Below are positions 62,100-64,000 of a stretch of DNA of 64,000 bases, in pieces (within the stretch, counting starts at the first letter, position 1; each line of letters starts with the position of its first letter). The stretch lies in NCBI RefSeq assembly GCF_000282095.2, contig NZ_AKKC02000004.1:744001-808000 (forward strand). The letters are read 5' to 3'. The position numbers and the translations under genes are program-made. A model generated the notes under the pieces. The model did not search any database. It saw only the letters and a list, made by a program, of their open reading frames with translations, and was not told where the DNA came from. Source of the DNA: Rhizobium sp. CF080 (GTDB taxonomy: Bacteria; Pseudomonadota; Alphaproteobacteria; Rhizobiales; Rhizobiaceae).

Positions 62100-63332
62100 A
62101 TGGGTATTCGCAAATTGGCCTTCGTCGGCGCGCTCGCGGTTGCCAGCATGTCGGCATTTTATGCCTCGGCCCGCGCCGAGGATGTGAAAATCACCGTCTG
62201 GTCGCTTGACCGCGACATTCAGCCGGCTCCGAACCTCATCAAGGATTTCAACAATCTGAAGACCGGGATTACGGTCGAATATCGCCAGATCCAGTTTGAC
62301 GACGTGGTGAGCGAGGCGATGCGCGCCTATTCGACCGGCCAGGCGCCCGACATCATCGCCGTCGACAATCCCGAGCATGCCCTGTTCTCGTCGCGCGGAG
62401 CATTTCTCGACCTGACAGACATGATCGCGCAATCAAGCACCGTGAAGCCGGCGAACTATTATCCCGGTCCCCTGAAATCGGTGATGTGGAAGGATCGTTA
62501 CTTCGGCATTCCGAAGGCGACCAACACGATCGCGCTCTACTACAACAAGGATATGTTCAAGGCGAAGGGGCTCGATCCGGACAAACCGCCGAAGACCTGG
62601 GCAGAGCTCCTCGATACGGCCCGCAAGCTCACCGATCCCGCAAAGAACGTCTATGGCATCACTTTCTCGGCGAAGGCGAACGAGGAGGGGACCTTCCAGT
62701 TCCTGCCCTGGGCGCAGATGGGCGGCGGCGGTTATGACAAGATCAACACGCCCGGTGCCGTGAAAGCGCTCCAAACCTGGAAGACGATCATCGACGAGAA
62801 GCTCGCGTCCCGCGATACGCTCACCCGCAGCCAGTGGGATTCGACCGGAACCTTCAATTCCGGCAATGCGGCCATGGCGATTTCCGGCCCCTGGGAGCTG
62901 GATCGCATGGTGAAGGAGGCGAAGTTCGATTGGGGTGTCGCGCTGCTGCCGCTTCCGGAAGCCGATGCGAAACGCTCGTCCGCCATGGGCGACTTCAACT
63001 GGGCGATCTTCGCCAACTCCAAACACCCGAAGGAAGCCTTCAAGGTGCTGGAATATTTCGTCTCGCAGGACAATCGGATGTTCAAGGATTTCGGCCAGCT
63101 TCCGGCTCGCTCCGATCTTGCCATTCCGCCGACTGGCCAGCCGCTCAAGGACGCCGCTCTGAAGGTCTTTCAGGAGCAGTTGAAATTTGCGCAGCCCCGC
63201 GGACCGCATCCCGCATGGCCCAAGATTTCCAAGGCGATCCAGGATGCCATCCAGGCAGCCCTGTCCGGTCAGATGAGCGCTCAGGAGGCGCTCGACCAGG
63301 CCGACAAGAAGATCAAGGCCGTGCTTGGCTAA
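62100..63332 (+). CDS. Sugar ABC transporter substrate-binding protein
   Basis: 410-residue SBP family 1 protein with a signal peptide ending near ASARAED. The mature part has [60 protein letters not shown] and [17 protein letters not shown], all typical of carbohydrate-binding proteins. GGAGGAG lies before ATG 62100. It supplies the permease encoded at the end of the window. Confidence 0.94.
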   Translation: MGIRKLAFVGALAVASMSAFYASARAEDVKITVWSLDRDIQPAPNLIKDFNNLKTGITVEYRQIQFDDVVSEAMRAYSTGQAPDIIAVDNPEHALFSSRGAFLDLTDMIAQSSTVKPANYYPGPLKSVMWKDRYFGIPKATNTIALYYNKDMFKAKGLDPDKPPKTWAELLDTARKLTDPAKNVYGITFSAKANEEGTFQFLPWAQMGGGGYDKINTPGAVKALQTWKTIIDEKLASRDTLTRSQWDSTGTFNSGNAAMAISGPWELDRMVKEAKFDWGVALLPLPEADAKRSSAMGDFNWAIFANSKHPKEAFKVLEYFVSQDNRMFKDFGQLPARSDLAIPPTGQPLKDAALKVFQEQLKFAQPRGPHPAWPKISKAIQDAIQAALSGQMSAQEALDQADKKIKAVLG

Positions 63333-63339
63333 GAAGCCG

Positions 63340-63354
63340 CGGGCCTACGGCCCG
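63340..63354 (+). other. Intercistronic hairpin after the binding-protein gene
   Basis: CGGGCC (63340-63345) and GGCCCG (63349-63354) form a 6-bp G+C stem with a TAC loop, starting 8 bp after the stop codon in a 154-bp gap before the permease gene. No U-run follows. A similar hairpin lies between the equivalent genes of the 43013-49577 operon. Confidence 0.5.
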
Positions 63355-63486
63355 GGCGACTTGCCTTCGCTCCCTCCCGTCTGCCCCTCGGGAAGAGGAG
63401 AAGAAGGCACCATTCCTCCCGGCCGGGGCCGCGATGGCTTGCCACGCGGCTCCGGACCGGAAGATCGGCGCAGATCCGGAGGTGTT

Positions 63487-64000
63487 ATGAGAAGACTGCT
63501 TCTTTCCATCCGCGACGGGCGCGGTTTCGATATCGGCCTTGTTTCGGTGCCGCTCATCTTCCTGTTTGCGATGGCGGGCCTGCCGCTCATTTACAACATC
63601 GTGATGAGCTTTCAGGAAGTGGACATGTTCAGCCTCGGGACTTTCGCGCGGCCGTTCGTGGGTTTCAAGAATTACATCACCCTGTTCTCACAGCCCGAGA
63701 CCTGGCCGATCCTGGGGAATACGGCGATCTTCGTGGTCGCATCGATCGCCGGGCAATTCACCATCGGTTTCGCGCTGGCGCTCTTTTTCTGGACCGGCTT
63801 TCCCGGTTCCTCCTGGCTGCGCGGGCTGTTCCTCGTGTCCTGGGTGATGCCCGGTCTGGTCGTCGGCGCCATCTGGAACTGGATCCTCTCCGGCGACTTC
63901 GGCGTGCTGAACTTTCTTCTAAAGGAGTCCGGGCTCGTTGCCGCGAATATATTCTGGCGCTCCGACCCGAATTTTTCTCTCTGGGCGGTGGTCATCGCCA
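63487..64000 (+). CDS. Sugar ABC transporter permease, 3' end outside the window
   Basis: ATG 63487 (with GGAGGTG upstream) opens a frame of at least 171 codons running off the end. It reads RRLLLSIRDGRGFDIGLVSV, PLIFLFAMAGLPLIYNIVMS, VGFKNYITLFSQPETWPILG and LRGLFLVSWVMPGLVVGAIW. This is the N-terminal half of a MalF/UgpA-type permease; the EAA loop would come after the cut. A partner permease and an ATPase are expected downstream. Confidence 0.92.
   Translation, partial: MRRLLLSIRDGRGFDIGLVSVPLIFLFAMAGLPLIYNIVMSFQEVDMFSLGTFARPFVGFKNYITLFSQPETWPILGNTAIFVVASIAGQFTIGFALALFFWTGFPGSSWLRGLFLVSWVMPGLVVGAIWNWILSGDFGVLNFLLKESGLVAANIFWRSDPNFSLWAVVIA

Overview
The window is a GC-rich, tightly packed bacterial segment whose content is typical of the Rhizobiaceae and relatives (Alphaproteobacteria, Hyphomicrobiales). 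The evidence is a matA-matB malonate pair, many solute-binding-protein ABC operons each with its own LacI, GntR, IclR or LysR regulator, an intracellular PHB depolymerase, and frequent GTG/TTG starts. I see no rRNA, tRNA, phage, insertion sequence, CRISPR array or replication gene. The density of catabolic operons suggests an accessory replicon or catabolic region, but that is inference, and I cannot name the species.

Layout. 1-7268: a LacI-type regulator (cut by the window edge), an inositol-phosphatase-family enzyme, a second LacI regulator and a polar amino-acid ABC operon ending in a D-2-hydroxyacid dehydrogenase and a small alpha/beta-barrel protein. 7287-10229 (minus strand): glyoxalase-fold protein, AraC regulator, tryptophan 2,3-dioxygenase (kynA), glutathione transferase. 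10346-22050: PHB depolymerase, malonyl-CoA decarboxylase and synthetase (matA, matB), then an operon of a large UGSC-family protein with a CxxC motif, a thioredoxin-reductase-like flavoprotein, a GntR/FCD regulator and a three-gene ABC importer. 22057-29795: nitroreductase, M24 peptidase-fold protein, then a sulfur-scavenging group (Rrf2 regulator, SfnB-like and DszA/NtaA-like flavin enzymes, 1-Cys peroxiredoxin, GST).

29955-40260: an IclR regulator divergent from a nine-gene operon with a CE4 deacetylase, a complete dipeptide-type ABC importer, an SDR and a penicillin-acylase-family hydrolase without an obvious export signal. 40261-42851: an SDR-gene remnant, a TetR regulator, a secreted protein and a DUF308-like membrane protein. 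43013-49577 (minus): a LacI-led sugar ABC operon ending in a trehalase-like glycosidase. 49979-53125: LysR, an SDR with an altered active site, a tautomerase and several very small genes. 53436-58582: a GntR-led operon with an RpiB-like isomerase, a HIBADH-family dehydrogenase and a second polar amino-acid importer. 58938-64000: a LacI regulator divergent from a sugar operon (Gfo/Idh/MocA dehydrogenase, TIM-barrel isomerase, ABC importer) that runs off the end.

The most interesting unit is 14565-22050. The UGSC-family protein and its flavoprotein look like a thiol-redox enzyme pair fed by a dedicated importer. Their promoter carries a pair of operator-like sites (one copy is TTGCATACGA) that recurs, with the same ten bases and nearly the same spacing, in front of matA. 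The GntR protein encoded inside the operon may therefore control both units, and the uncharacterised chemistry may feed malonate or malonyl-CoA metabolism. This is a hypothesis from sequence; nothing here shows the reaction.
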